Positions 1 through 12,217 of a stretch of DNA of 64,000 nt are shown piece after piece. This stretch comes from Cylicocyclus nassatus. Lineage: Eukaryota; Nematoda; Chromadorea; Rhabditida; Strongylidae. The notes under the pieces were generated by a model. The model was given only the letters and a program-made list of their open reading frames with translations. It did no database searches and had not been told where the DNA came from. The stretch lies in contig CATQJL010000223.1 in the NCBI GenBank assembly GCA_958299035.1, positions 51,442,302 to 51,506,301 of the forward strand, given 5' to 3'. Numbering within the stretch: position 1 is the stretch's first letter; each line of letters opens with the position of its first letter. A program made the translations under genes and the position numbers.

Positions 1-499
1 TTTTGTAGGATTACTGTAGGTGTACGATATGGGGTCTCACCCTAAACAAGGAAAAAGGCGTTGATTCAACAAATGAATATGATATTCGCATTCGGCAGGT
101 CGAATAACCTTACTATGTGAAGTCTCGGCGGAATTTGAGCTTTGGACTCTTTAGTCATTGACGGTCGTCCCCAGTGGCTCTTGCGACATCGACTTGTTCG
201 ACTTTATGAGGACGCCAAATCTCGACATGCCCCTATATTTTGTTTCTTTCTTAATAGGCCAAAGAAGTCAACCTCCAGCAATAATCTGTAGACGAATCCG
301 GATTGCTGCGCATGGTCTAGGCTGCCAAAGGCTTCATTTTAGCTTGAAACCTCAAAAATTCTCAAATTTTACTAGTTTTCGAAAAATGCCTGAAACTTTT
401 CTATTTCACGTTCAAAATTCAGACAATTTGTGCTCACTTGTAGCTCACATTGCATTCTACATGATACCAAAGTTTGAGTGCGCCATGTTGAATGAGAGT

Positions 500-1140
500 G
501 AAGTTATGAAACAAGTTGCAAAACTTAGTGTTCAACCTAATATTTATACATACAAGATCGTGTATATGGGACAGTGCAGCTCCTCACAAACAACATCCTC
601 CTGCGAGCAAACGTCGCTGTTATAATGGCAGATTTTGATCTCACAATATGCGACGGCTATGCAGTATCTTGATTTTTTTTTCGCGAGCACTATTGAGCAG
701 AATGCGTCCTATTCAGTAGTCGAAAAGACTATAGGATACAGTCGAATCATTTCATATGGTTATGTGTGTCACTGCACTGCCCATCTTTGGCGCCCTCATC
801 CTGGATTTGCAATCGCAAAAGGAAAGAACCTGACCGATTGTTATCGCTTACATCTCTCTGAGGCGATTATTACCTAAAAAGAAAAGAAAAAAACTGAGGA
901 CTCATCGAAAACACTCATCTGAAGGGTTGTCTCCTTCAGGAATCCAGGATGGGGACGCCAAAGATGGACAGTGTGCAATGACATATATGATCATACGAAA
1001 TGATTCGACTGTAAATCGTTTGACTTCTCCACAGTGATTTGCGATAATAGACGCTCGCCAAATCAATCTTCATCTTCTCAGAATATTCATTTTCAAATTG
1101 GTAGCACGGAGAACAGGGGCTTTGGTTGGTTCGGCGTAGA
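500..1140. repeat. Dispersed repeat R1, copy A (interrupted)
   Basis: This stretch matches 14,960-15,335 closely in two blocks. One block is shared around the motif CAGTGCAGCTCCTCACAAAC and the other around CTCATTTTCAAATTGGTAGC. Between the two blocks copy A carries an extra inverted-repeat insertion (735-1014) that copy B lacks. Open frames here are short and run straight through repeat sequence, so I do not call a gene. Confidence 0.7.
735..1014. mobile_element. Inverted-repeat MITE-like insertion inside R1
   Basis: The ends are inverted copies of ATACAGTCGAATCATTTC, and the pairing continues inward through an arm of about 80 bp that includes the segment around TTGGCG and CATCCTGGAT. The related repeat at 15,160-15,200 runs uninterrupted where this element sits, which acts as an empty site. 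There is no transposase frame, so it is non-autonomous. Confidence 0.7.
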
Positions 1141-1160
1141 TTGCACCTTGATGCAGCAAT

Positions 1161-1295
1161 GGGTAGGGGAACGAAAGCCGCCAGTTTGAGCCGCCTTTCG
1201 CGGCTAACTGGTCCTTTCGCAACGTTGTTGCATGCCGTCCCAGGACCAGCAGTCCGCGCAGGCGACCGAAGCTGGCGGCTTTCGTCCCCCTACCC
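1161..1295. mobile_element. Palindromic MITE, GGGTAGGGG family, copy 1
   Basis: An almost complete foldback of about 135 bp. The left end starts GGGTAGGGGAACGAAAGCCG and the right end is its inverted match ending CCCCCTACCC. The flanks repeat CAGCAAT on both sides, which looks like a target-site duplication. A close relative lies at 28,621-28,755 inside an NDUFAF7 intron. Confidence 0.8.
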
Positions 1296-1525
1296 CAGCA
1301 ATGTCTTACACCGCTACTCTGTAAGCCGTGGTTTTACTAGCATTCGATCAAAACCATGCGTGAAAATATATTGTCGCCTAGAAGTTAGCTAAAAGATGGA
1401 ATCACCTGTGTCGCCGTTGATTGCCCTTTGATACAAGCGGGATTCGAGAAGTTAAACTTATCTCTGTCGCAAGCGATTGTTGACCGGTGTTTATTCATGT
1501 TTTCTCGCTCTAGGGCAGATACGCT

Positions 1526-2330
1526 TTAGAGGACTTTATGAGGCCACAGCGTTTTTGTCTTCGCTCGCTGAGCTGAAATCAATCGTATCTCACTTGCACG
1601 AGTCAGGTCACGTGGCATCACTCTTTCAATGGCGCGTTCCATGTCGCTGAACGCATGTTCATCCTGCTTCCTTATGGTTCTTGTAGGTTTAAGTAGAAAC
1701 ACTGCAGAAACGAGCGTTCGAGCGTTTTTGCTCTTTTTCACTATGTCTTCTGTTGCCTTGTATACTCTTCATGCTGCTCGTTTCTGCTACGTTCCGATGC
1801 ACTCATTATATTAGCTTCCCGTGTAGATGTAGCTTGGGCATTCAATGATAATCATTTCATTACATGGAGGGAGCGTCTTCCCGACCGTTTCTCATAAACG
1901 TCGTCCTCGACAGATTCGCCTTGGAGTATTTTTCCCACAAAGGTGGTCAAATTAAGCCATATTCATTTCGCTTGCGTGATGTCAATGTATTCGAAGTGAT
2001 GGCATCAGCAAATGTTGCCAACCGTCCCAAATCACCCACGTTGTCCATTTTGAGTGGTCACGAGGGCAACGCTGGGGAGCTCTGGCGATATGGTATCTCT
2101 TGTCATATTCTCCTCTACAAGTCGTTGATGATGTCCTTATAGAATGCTGGTTGTGAAGTCACCGAGAAAAAAGGCCTCGATTGCTAAAGGCTTCGATGAT
2201 AGCGTTGATTCGGAGTCGTAGACTTTTTCATGTCTATGAATGTGAAACAAAGCAGCATCCCAGGCTTTCGCGGAACTTTGATGAGACTTGAAACCGCGCG
2301 TCTATGTACCTAGTCCACGAGTGTATTCTT
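1526..2330 (-). pseudogene. Decayed RTE-type LINE reverse transcriptase
   Basis: Read on the minus strand, several short blocks in changing frames match the nematode RTE retrotransposon polymerase in the right order. Near 2,213-2,268 is a block like the RT core with FTFIDMKKVYDSE. At 1,864-1,935 is a block with KANLSRTTFMRNG followed by DAPS. At 1,600-1,700 is a block with RKQDEHAFSDMERAIERVM. The blocks are separated by stops and frame changes, so this is a dead copy. It explains the short open frames on both strands here. Family assignment to RTE rests on recalled family motifs rather than a search. Confidence 0.7.
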
Positions 2331-3451
2331 TGCGAAACTTAACATGGTTTCCCTGTCCAGTTTTCTTTCGATACCTTTGAGATTTACTCGTGTAAGAACT
2401 TGTATATTGCAGACAACAAGCAAATAAGGCGATAATTGAAGGCATCTTTGGGTCTTTCTCACAATCAGGGACATGTCTTGTTGGCGTTCCGTCGTTTGAT
2501 TCAAGTATTGCCTTCTGTCAGGTATTCGACTCTCGCCAAGGTTATAACACTCAGCCCAGGTGGAAGGGAGGGGGGAGGGACGCCCTTAATACCACTGGCC
2601 TGTTCGGTAATCTCTGCAGATTTGAAGAGAATGTCATATTACAGCTTTCTCTTCTATGCATAGATGGGATAGGTGGAGCAACTTTACTGCCCTCTTCGCT
2701 TTTAGGTCAGCATCTAGATGACCCCTTCACCTAAGGTTAAGACTAGGGTCAAGGCATAATGTCAGGATAAAACGCCTATTACAACGGCATTTTTTGTCTG
2801 AAAAGGAAACGCTAGCTGCTTCTTCTCAGTCAGCGCATGACGTGGCTTTTACACTTTGCTGAGAAAAACGCAAGTTTGAGACTTTAGACTGAAGAATTCA
2901 GGAGGTGGGGTGTCTGATTCTTTGAATAAGCAACATTGTTAGATGAATATATATTTTCGCAGAGAAGAATTATGCCAGAAAAGGATGTCTGATCTGCCCA
3001 ATAATGGTTGCATGTTCACTCTTCTCTCACTGGAGAGCGTGATAGGAAGTAAGGAGCACTTAGATTCCTAAATTTTAGAGCCTTCCATTTACATGCAAAA
3101 CCTCGAATAACAATTCCAAAATAAGGCATAATATACTTCACAAAATTAGCTGATATTGTAGCAAGATAAAATTGCTCATATCTCGCTTGCAGAACGGCTA
3201 GGAAAAAAGGACGTCGATTCTATGTTTCGATTCATGTCTCAAGCTTTCGAAAAGTATGTCGATTGATGAGAAGTAAAGCTTTCCTAAACCAAAAAGCCTC
3301 TGTTTGTTGACCTTCCAAGCCAACGTGTCGGAAAAATCTTCGTATCTCATCTCTGTGCCACTTATGCTTCTTCTTTGCACACCCCAGTACTCGGCATGTA
3401 AGCCTATGTCAATATTCACCTCAAGGCTCACTGACCCCCTCCAATTTTCTA
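2331..3451. other. No recognisable gene
   Basis: AT-rich sequence with a short G-rich run near 2,560-2,580. A few short minus-strand frames near 2,310-2,504 may be further RTE debris but carry no motif I recognise. I see no exon chain. Confidence 0.4.
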
Positions 3452-4035
3452 AGGGCCGCATGCGTTAACTCTCCGCCGGGGGAGGAGATCGCAGCTTACA
3501 AAGAAAGCTTCATATCCGGATGCTCCGAACTCCTGGATTTCACGCTGTCTACCCATCCGTAGATATTCCCAGCATCCTTCACTATGAGCATATTAAACAG
3601 GAGCGAGAAGCTGTACAAGCCGCATTTTCTAGCATTTTGTATTGTCCCCTGATGATCCCCGTGGCCGACCGTCCTTTCTTCAAAGTCATTCTCCTTTCCT
3701 CAAAGCTGGCGAAAGCATTCCAAAGTTGTACTTTTCATCTAGCCCAACAGTGCTAAGCATGTTGCTGATAAGAACAAATAATATATTGGAGTCATGAAAT
3801 TTGCGATGAACCACAAGTCGAATGTTGGGGTTTATCAAAAAATCTAATTTTTCAATAATCATTTCTTATCAACAACATGTTTAACACTGTTGTGTTAGAG
3901 CGCTATTGTGTTCAGTACAACTTTGGAAGGTATTCGTTAACTTCGAAGAAGGAAAGTGACTTTGAAGAAAAGACGGTCGGCCGCTGGGGATCATCAAGGG
4001 ATCATACAAAATGCCAGAAAATGCGGCTTCACTTA
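3452..4035. repeat. AGGGCCGCATGC foldback repeat, truncated copy
   Basis: The left end AGGGCCGCATGCGTTAAC and the sequence that follows match the element at 27,345-28,055. Similarity fades at about 4,030, shortly before the unrelated element at 4,079, so the right end has been lost. Short open frames in this stretch are repeat sequence and recur in the other copy. Confidence 0.65.
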
Positions 4036-4078
4036 TGCTTTCATGTATGTAGCCTATTCAATGTACTACAAATAATTA

Positions 4079-4294
4079 CCCTAATTTCACGCGTATAAGG
4101 CGCGAGGGATTATTTTTCCAAAATCGACCAGACCAGACAAGCCAAAGGACTTTACAACCGAAGGACCCTATAACGTGCTGTATATTGCTTGAGAGAATTG
4201 AGCGATGTAAGGCGTTCTTTCCGGAATAAGTGAAGCGGCTGAGCGGCTCGCTTGAAAATTCGAAAAAGTGCGCCTTATACGCGTGAAACTAGGG
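4079..4294. mobile_element. CCCTAATTTCACGCG MITE, copy 1
   Basis: About 216 bp with inverted ends CCCTAATTTCACGCGTATAA and its complement at 4,270-4,294, with only a few mismatches. The same ends bound 30,007-30,225 in an NDUFAF7 intron. The flanking TA at the second copy suggests Tc1/mariner-type mobilisation. No coding capacity. Confidence 0.8.
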
Positions 4295-7200
4295 TCAACT
4301 TCTCCTCGACAGCACCAATCATTAGTGGTGAAATTGTGGCGAGGATGCATGATGGGGTGTGGCATGCCGCACTTAAGGGAGGGAAGCGTGGAAAGGTTAG
4401 TAAGGAGGTTTTAATCGAGACGATACTGATGTTAAGCGTTAATCTATTGTAAGCATAACACAACCTTTTTGCATTTAGCATCAGTCTTAAAATTATCATG
4501 TCAAATGACCTTTGTAAAACGTTTCAGCAAATTCTGAGGTTTTAAAGGCAGTGGCTCGGCAAATTCTCGACCTCGGTTTTTTTCGCTTACCTGGGATAAT
4601 TCGACGCGCTGATTCTGAAAATACACCTTAAAGAGTATAAAAAGGGAAAAGCAATAAGCAGTTTTCCGAGGCCCTCTATTTTATTTGGACGAGTGGAACA
4701 TTCCCCGCAATGGCTAGAGAATTAGAGTCGTGACCCCCATGTTTGTAGCATTGCGACATGCCAACTCTGGCGGTGGGAGGGGAATCGCAAGCTCGTCCGA
4801 GAGCGTGTAAGAATGGCTTGCTCGTACGGGTTTAGGAGCAGTTTTCTGAGCAGGGGTAGCAGTGGAATCAAAAGCCAAACAAGAATCTCTTTTGTCCTAT
4901 GTTTGCTTTTAGTGGCTCAGAGGAGTTTAAGCGATTAAGATCCAGGTACTCGTATAAAAACCACGGAAGATTATTGAACCATATATGTCATTTGCCAAAT
5001 ATTTCTCTAAGACAAAAATAACGGGTGTGCACAAATCTGGGAAAGATGTGGCTGCCATTCCTTTCTGGGCATTGCACCACATCCCCATATATTTCACCAC
5101 AAAGAGATTGCATTGAGTTTTTTGAATTTTGTGTTTAACAGGAATAATTTGAGCTCAATTTGTTTTCCTGCTTTGAATACGAGGTGCAGAAAGCGCAACA
5201 ATTAAAAGCGGCAAATGGGATAAACGAGATTGCCTGGCTTTCACAGCTTGGCGATTACGGAGTGAATTCCTAGCGTGGGTATTAACTACAAAAGAAAGTA
5301 GTTAACTCTTCTTTGAAACAAAGCTTATCATGGCGAAAAGGACCATTAACCGGGTTTGCCGCGGATTGCGCACTTCTTTACAGTAGTCCGCTGCCGTGGC
5401 GCAGAGGGTCCCAAAACACCAGTCCCACGCTGCCTCGCCCACTCACAGAGGCCTATAAATAACGCCAGTTTAGCACAAAAATCAGTTTCGTCGCAAGTAC
5501 CAGCCAACTTGTGAGCGCTCTGCTTCCAACGTCTCTCTTCGAATCGATCAATTGTGCAGCTCCTTCCTCTCGCGTATGTCAACCAACGCTAACGCGGAAT
5601 CCCTGCGCAGACTAGGTAACCCGCGGTGCGCTTGCCCCCGACACGTGCTGGTGGGTGCCGCCTCGGGGGTTGATTTGCTGGCCCCCGGGGCATGTAACAT
5701 CGCAAGCACTCCCACAGGTAGCGCTACCACTTGTGCGTTGGATCGTCTCACAGAGGGACTTCCGGCCAGAGTTGAGCGAGGTCAGGCACAACTCCTGCGA
5801 AAACGACCCCTCCCCCCTCTGAAAGCCCCAAACGACCCCTTCTTCCTCCTTTTCACCTCCGGAATCTAAGAGAGCGACACCCTGGAGGACACCATCCTTT
5901 TCTAAAGAATTTTTGGATTTCTGAAGTCTGTGCGCCCGATTTTCTGTGGCTGCACTTTACAATCACACGAAGACGGTTGATTTTGATCTGAATGGGTTTA
6001 TTGCAAATCGTAATTTCGTTGAGGCTGGAGTGTTTGGCTCCAAATTTTCTAGCAAGAAAAAGCTATGAAATCAATGTTCATACTAGGAATGGAGTGATTT
6101 CTGGATTTTGAGGACATGTCAATGGGCGGTTAGGCGCAAGGGTACGAAAGATCAGCCGGCCTGAGCGACCCGGACCCTTCATCACCAAAGACTCTTTTCC
6201 ACCTTAGTTTTATGTGATTCGCTAGCACAAACCTCGAAGACTACAGTAGTGTTTGGGCTTACTTAGACTTGTTCCGGCTTTGTGGTGATCAGTGGAGAAG
6301 CACTCAAGGTGGAAACACGGTAATTGAAATTTCGCAGCACTTTTTGATCCACTTTCGAAAGCAGTAGGAGATCTAATTTCTACCCATAGACTGTAGAAGA
6401 GTATTACTTCATTTTGAGCACAAGAAAGCGACTTTTTTTAAACTTTTGTGACCAAGTTAATCATGTTTGAAAATCACGCTTCCTAGAATCAGGAAACATT
6501 AGAAAACGTGATGGGTGGTGATTTGTAGACTCTGTATAGGTTCGGCATGCTGATTACGGAAATCTTACCCAATTTACTAGCAAGCGTCTTTGGTGAACTT
6601 ACCGTTGGCAAAGACTTCGTTAGTGGGATTGACCAATATGCAATCAATGACAGCATTCCCTCTACGGTGGAATGATATTCACTGGTCTAGCGCTCTTCTT
6701 CTTGACCTCACTCAGTCGTAGCATTCCCTCCATTTTGTGAACAAAGCCATCTTGATTACGACCCCTCCCCTCAGTCTCTATACTACTCCCCAGGTCGGGC
6801 GCGCCTGACCCCAAGCTCAACCCTGGAAGTTCCGGCTCCTACCGCCGATGCAGGAGAGCTCTTCCGCCACTTGGAGCTAGGAGCTCAATCCGCGACGGGT
6901 GGGCCCATATTTGGAAAGCTCAGAATTTGTTAAACTTTTTATGATGCTCATTACGGCCGGCCCTAGTTTCTGCGTAGTGCCAACCTGGTTATGGCTTTCG
7001 TCATGGCAAATCACACAAAAACTTCTATGGAGCGAGGACCATTTCAGTTTTTTATTTGCGATATGAGTAATTTCTGTGAAAAGGTTGGTATGAAGTTTTA
7101 ACTGAGTACGTCAGAACATTTGTCAACTCAGAGAGAGGCTCGAAGGTAAATGCACCGCGAAAGCCATGTGCTTTCAAAGGCCTGCTTCCCTGATCTCGAA

Positions 7201-7927
7201 CTCCTGAGTTACCTGCGATGGTAACGAAAAAAACTTGGTGAGCGGAAAATATTTTCATTACAAATCCTAGACTTGAAATAAGGACGACTAGCAATAAAAC
7301 ACTTCAATCAAACTAGCCTTTCTAAGCGGCGTATAAGCAATGGTTGCCTTGAGAAGCTAATTACAAAATATCTTCCACTCTTGGTAACGGTTCACTGGAC
7401 GAGATTGCAAGCGTAGTTTGAGTGCAAGTTGCAGATTCTACTAATTTGCTGCATGGCAGTAAAAATTAGTTTTTGAAAACTGTCTTATAATTTTCTTACG
7501 ATCGGCGAGTACTTTTAGAGATGTAAGTATATAAGGAGAATTTGCATTTATTGCTAATCCATGTTATTCAGACGACAATTGACACTGCAGTCCAAAAGCA
7601 AAAAATGTCTTTAATTTCGTTCATTCAACTGTTTAGCAGATGATGGGGAAGTGGTCTTGTAATCAGCGTTAAAGCCCTTCTTTATTTGGACACATCACCA
7701 TCACTTTTGAAGGGATTTTCGAATCAACACACTTCCCATCTTATGACAATCAAAACCTTCAATCTGACCAAGGTGGATCATTCTTGCCATTTGCGGTCAT
7801 ATTCATTTGAAAGCTTCTTTTTGAGAAAGCGCTTAAAACTTATTTCGAAGCTGCTATCGTACACAACCTCCACCTATTACTAATAAGGGAAGCTGCCTAA
7901 CTTAGCGCGGCCTTTCAAAGGGATATA
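4295..7927. other. No recognisable gene; one TTAA-repeat end and a GC-rich patch
   Basis: A single end of the TTAA repeat family (AGGCAGTGGCTCGG) begins at 4,546, directly after TTAA. Positions 5,340-5,870 are distinctly more GC-rich than their surroundings and hold overlapping frames of about 70-105 codons on both strands. These show no domain, no signal peptide and no exon partner, so I leave them uncalled. The rest is AT-rich with no exon chain that I could build. Confidence 0.4.
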
Positions 7928-8939
7928 TTAGGTCGTTCCGAAAGTAATGTCGCTTTTTAAATGCACACCACACTCCATGGAATCGAGATTTCTGATAGAT
8001 CTTAGGCGCATTTGATGCAACATTTCATCCTCTTTCTAATGGTTGTAATTTCATTGCATAATATACAATGAACTCTCGAAAAATTACCAAAGTCTGCAAG
8101 TCTTGCTTCTTGCCATGGTCAAGTTCGGCTATTTTTCTAAATTTTTGTACTTACTCTCCGAAGTATAAGTGACTGGTAGATAGGGCAAACCCTATAGGAC
8201 ACAAAGCAATTTTTTCTTTTCCTTAGCCTACTTCGTAGAATTTCTGGAATCAATTTTTCAATGCTATCAGATTCCATATGGTCAACTCAAACCTCACAGA
8301 ACAACAACCGACAAGCGACTCCGGTGTCATTTGACGCAGCTTTTCTCCTCTTTCTACCACTTGTTTTTTTTTGTTTTTGATTCATCAAGTTTTCCTGGAT
8401 AAAATCATCATAACTCATTTTCCAGGGCGCCCCAGGCTGTACCAGGAATTTTCGAAAGTTGCTAATCTGAAGCGGTGTATGCTCATTTGGTTTGTAAAAT
8501 TAGTGCCAAACCATAATCCATCTTTGTAAGTTTCAAAACCCGAAAGTTTATTGGTGTTTGGTGCATTTGTGTTTGAGACGAGCCTGCTAAAATTCGGTGG
8601 GTCCATCAAAAAATCTATAAAAAAAAATGACGAGCTGTGGAAAATAGAAAAAAGTTGTGCTGTTTCCTGTAGGGTTTCCTCTATCCATCCATTTTGGACT
8701 CCTTCCGAAGGTTGTTATAAAGATTTAGAAAAATTGTGAAACTTGGCCTTCTCAAAAAGCATGGGTAGCAGATTTTAATAATTCTTCGAAAAGTTATTGA
8801 ATTCTGTGCAGTGATTACATAACCGTTAGAAAGAGAATGAAATGATGCATCAAATGCTATCAGAATCTCTTACATATCTTTGATCATCGAGATGTGGTGT
8901 ACATTTGAATAAAGTGACATTACTTTCGGAACGACCTAA
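7928..8939. mobile_element. Mariner-type foldback element, about 1 kb, non-autonomous
   Basis: The ends are inverted copies of TTAGGTCGTTCCGAAAGTAA, a pattern typical of mariner terminal repeats. Further inward, the segment around ATGCAACATTTCATCCTCTT pairs with an inverted partner near 8,825-8,870, so the element is a large imperfect foldback. A mariner transposase would need roughly 340 codons; the longest frames here are about 65 codons, so it depends on another copy. Confidence 0.7.
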
Positions 8940-9248
8940 CAGATTCTGGTTTGCTCCTGTTTTTTATTTTTTGTGCGGACGTGGACTCGCAGTGAAATAA
9001 TGAAATAGCTAAATAGCGCAGCACACATTGCCCATGACGAGCATTAGTTAATATGTTTCGATAGAGCTGTGTCCACACATTATTCTCGGAAAAGGAAGCT
9101 CTTCTTTGAAACCAAGAGAAGGACCGATGATTTTTGTAACCATGCATGGTTCACAAATCATTCATTCACAAATCGTTATTCACGATAAGTGAACAGTTGC
9201 AATTTATAATACAAGCGAATACTGTTGTTGGCGTTGTGGCGTTGTGGC

Positions 9249-9332
9249 GTTAACTTGAGGCGTTCAGTTATGTTCTGCAAATCCAGTGTAAGGGCATAAC
9301 TCAATGTTTCTTGTAATAAGGGGATTGTAGAA
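9249..9332. repeat. Direct repeat flanking the gag-like remnant, left copy
   Basis: About 85 bp containing TTATGTTCTGCAAATCC and TCAATGTTTCTTGTAA. It matches 10,795-10,873 in the same orientation. The pair brackets the gag-like pseudogene, so it may be the remains of long terminal repeats. The similarity is short for LTRs, so this is only a suggestion. Confidence 0.55.
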
Positions 9333-9706
9333 AAGGGTGTTCTTTTCTTCGCTTAGAGTAGGACTTGTGTTTTACTTGCTCGTTTGCCACACGTGACTAT
9401 AAGCTGTGGTTGAAAACGGGCTCACAAATAGGTTTATCGTTCAAATCTTCACATACAGTCTTCTCAATCTTCTATCTTCCTGCTCACAATCCGGAAGTTC
9501 TTCTTCCTCTGCGATAGACTTGAACTTGAACTTGAACTTAAGATCCTTACGGAACTTATCACTTGAGGAAGCATGATCTTACGGTGGTGTGAGCTCTATT
9601 TATACAGAAAGAATATCAGATAAAAGTGGAATCTTGAAATAAATTTCGAGCGAAAAGAAACATAGATGATATGATAAACGTTACAAAAAGCAAAACAACG
9701 CATATC

Positions 9707-9876
9707 GTCGATTCGTTGACTGTACGGAGTGGACATAACCGCGGAGCACGCGCCGCGAGGTACGCTTGCCCCAATACAAACTCATTGTCAAAATCGTGCT
9801 CTCGCAACATTTTAACCGCGCCGCGCGTGGTTAGTAGCGTTTGAGCAGTCCGTACGGTCAACGAGTCGACGATACT
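9707..9876. mobile_element. Foldback MITE
   Basis: Inverted ends: a left arm around CGTCGATTCGTTGACTGTACGG pairs with a right arm around CCGTACGGTCAACGAGTCGACG. The interior is GC-rich with a second complementary pair (CCGCGGAGCACGCGCCGCG and the GCGCCGCGCG stretch). About 170 bp, no coding capacity. It lies between the left direct repeat and the gag-like remnant. Confidence 0.7.
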
Positions 9877-9989
9877 TGAGAAATGTGCGATTCCATAGAA
9901 CACAAATTAACTCAAATAGTAAACAAATACTTGATATAATTGGTTAAACAATTAACAAGTTTATCTAAATTATATACATTGATTATGGA

Positions 9990-10740
9990 TCACTTGGTCG
10001 TCCCGACACTCCCGGCGCAGCTAGTGAACGTCCTGCGGCCATCTTTCAGTGCTCTTTTGGCGTCAGAAACCTCGTGCCTTAATGTCTGGGACGTTACAAA
10101 GGACGCGAGGTGTCTGCTGTCGCGTGGGATGAGGTCTTCGAATATAGATCCCTTTTGGCGCTTGCAGTACCAGCATTCTCTTCTTGCGTAAAGGCATTCT
10201 TTTTGTGGAGGGCAGTTTTCTAGGCAGACTCGGCAAAGTTCTTTCCGTCGAATAATCTCACATTTTTCGTCCCCATCCACATCTTGGGCAGGAGTCAGAG
10301 AAGCGCTGAGTTGATTCATCACAGAAGGCACACATGATTCCTTTAGAGCCAAGGTTTACTTGTCCCATTTTCCGATGAGAGAAATCCTGCAAGACCGTCT
10401 TTATTTCGATGATGTTCCTTTCAAGTCCGTTCTCACAGGCTCTCGAAGGCTCGGGTCCGTCGGTGCTCTGGGTCTTAGCCGCAGGTCCTAACACAGCCTG
10501 TGACATTCTCTCTCGCTGCCTTTCATCACTTGACAGCTTTTCCCCTGGCTTGTCGGTCCTTTGAATCTTAGCCGTAGGTTCCTGAGACGGCCTACGATGT
10601 TCTTTCTCTCGCTGTCTTTCATCACTTGACAGCTTTTCCCTTGATTTGTTCGCTTGCTCCAACTGTTGTTTGAGCTCTTTTCCGCGCGAAGCTTTTCCAT
10701 GTCCTTTTTCTGTCGCATTATCTGCCCTCCAATCAATCAA
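9990..10740 (-). pseudogene. Frameshifted retroelement gag-like zinc-knuckle gene
   Basis: Two overlapping minus-strand frames join into one ancestral protein. The upstream frame (10,258-10,740) is a charged, helix-prone region with two tandem copies of a unit containing EKLSSDERQRE, followed by CAFCDESTQRFSDSCP. The downstream frame (9,990-10,352) continues with CEIIRRKELCRVCLENCPP and ECWYCKRQK. Together these give the cysteine-rich knuckle array seen in nematode LTR-retroelement gag regions. A one-base shift near 10,290 separates the frames, so the gene is broken. No protease, reverse transcriptase or integrase is present beside it. Which LTR class it came from I cannot say. Confidence 0.6.
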
Positions 10741-10794
10741 TTGCCTCTTGATGTTGAGGCTGTTTCAGCGTTCCTTCAGCGTACTTAAGTTGTA

Positions 10795-10873
10795 GCGTTA
10801 AGTTGAGGCTTTAGTTATGTTCTGCAAATCCGGTGTAAGGGCGTAACTCAATGTTTCTTGTAAATAAGGGGCT
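10795..10873. repeat. Direct repeat flanking the gag-like remnant, right copy
   Basis: Matches 9,249-9,332 in the same orientation with a few substitutions and one extra A in the TTGTAAATAAGG segment. See the left copy for interpretation. Confidence 0.55.
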
Positions 10874-11039
10874 TTCATGGGCATCACTAGTAAGTTTTCC
10901 CAGTTATGTACCAACTTGGCATAACGCATAAGCTTTTTAAAATAAGGGACCAGCAAACATTGGGATATTTTGAGCTTCCCTACTATCTGTCAATAACTCG
11001 ACAGTAATATATCTTGCAAAACATGTTTTTCTTGATAAA

Positions 11040-11415
11040 CAGGTCGGACAACCTATGCGAAGTCATATGGGGAAGTCAAGCCGTGATTTTGGGGTTGCTT
11101 TCCCATTTCTTTTCACAAATTATACTATTCGCTCGTTCGTTCGGTTGTCGTTTCCGATACCTTGTTTTTGGTGAACTTCAACTTTGGAGCAAGGTACAAG
11201 AATAGAGCAGATTCGGTTCGGGGATAGCAAAATCGAGTTGTTCTCAAACACGTAAGTGTGGAATTTTTTTGAACATAAGAGGAAGCGGGTACAAGTATGA
11301 GTCGTGAATGAGCAGGATCTACAATGCAAGGTCAAAAAGTGCCGTTTCTCACCGCCCACGTAGTCTTGATCAGCAGGTCGGACAAACCATGTAAAGTCAT
11401 CTGAGGAAGCCAATA
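11040..11415. repeat. Pair of 40 bp direct repeats
   Basis: The segment starting CAGGTCGGACAACC at 11,040 recurs with about 80% identity at 11,376-11,415, and a weaker relative starts near 96. The stretch between carries no recognisable gene. It may be part of an older repeat. Confidence 0.4.
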
Positions 11416-11853
11416 TGCGACCGGCCATCCGCAGTTCGGAAGTCCTTTAAGGAAATTGCGCATGGCATCCGAGCAATAAGCAAGAGGCGCCGACCATCCC
11501 GCCGCAGCACAAATGATGATACAAGTCTTCGTGTGGTTTTCTCAATCGTACGATAAACCTGCATACTTCGAGAACAACAAGATGTTTGCTAAGTTGTATT
11601 GCTGAGTCCTTTGATGTCGAATTAGGAAACGTTTGTTTGAGTAAATCGTTTTATAGTCATTAGCAAATGATCAACTTTTTGCTCGAAAATTGTAGAAGAA
11701 AATGCATAGGATTCTCTTTTTGTTCTCAAGCTTATCGGCTGTGTGGGTTGTCCTAAGCTCCAAATATTCGATTTGGAAGAGGATCGCATTTTGATGGCAC
11801 ACAAAATCGAAAATTGACTAGAAAGAAACCAGAAAGTATGCGTCCCAAGCTAT

Positions 11854-12014
11854 AGGCTGCTGCATGACGAAGGCGCAATACCTTCGGGCACGAACGCGGC
11901 TTTATTAGCAGCAGAGCACAAGAGGCGCAGGATTTACAACGGTGAAGATACGCGCGCGTCGCATTTGCGCCCGCTCAACTAACATCGCTTCTGCGCCTTC
12001 GTCATGCAGCAGCC
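11854..12014. mobile_element. GCTGCTGCATGACGAAGGCG foldback MITE
   Basis: The ends are inverted copies of GGCTGCTGCATGACGAAGGC separated by about 115 bp. A shorter element at 58,375-58,487 has the related end GCTCCTGCAAGACGAAGGCG. The element sits about 200 bp downstream of the astacin stop codon. Confidence 0.75.
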
Positions 12015-12217
12015 CTTACATAATTTGGAAACTGATGGACATGCGGTCATTTGCTAATCGAGGCACAATTCAGTGTCCGTTTCAATTGCTCATGAAGTTG
12101 TTTTGCTTGGAGAAGCGCTCCAGCTTTGCAGGTTTCTTTTTCAGATAATAGATGATTTGGAGTAGAACTGGCTTTCAATGCTTTATGCGTGAAATGATCG
12201 GATTTGAAGGTACGGAG

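Noticed and set aside
5346..5869. GC-rich overlapping frames that might be a small gene
   Set aside because: No start context, domain, splice partner or homology that I recognise on either strand.
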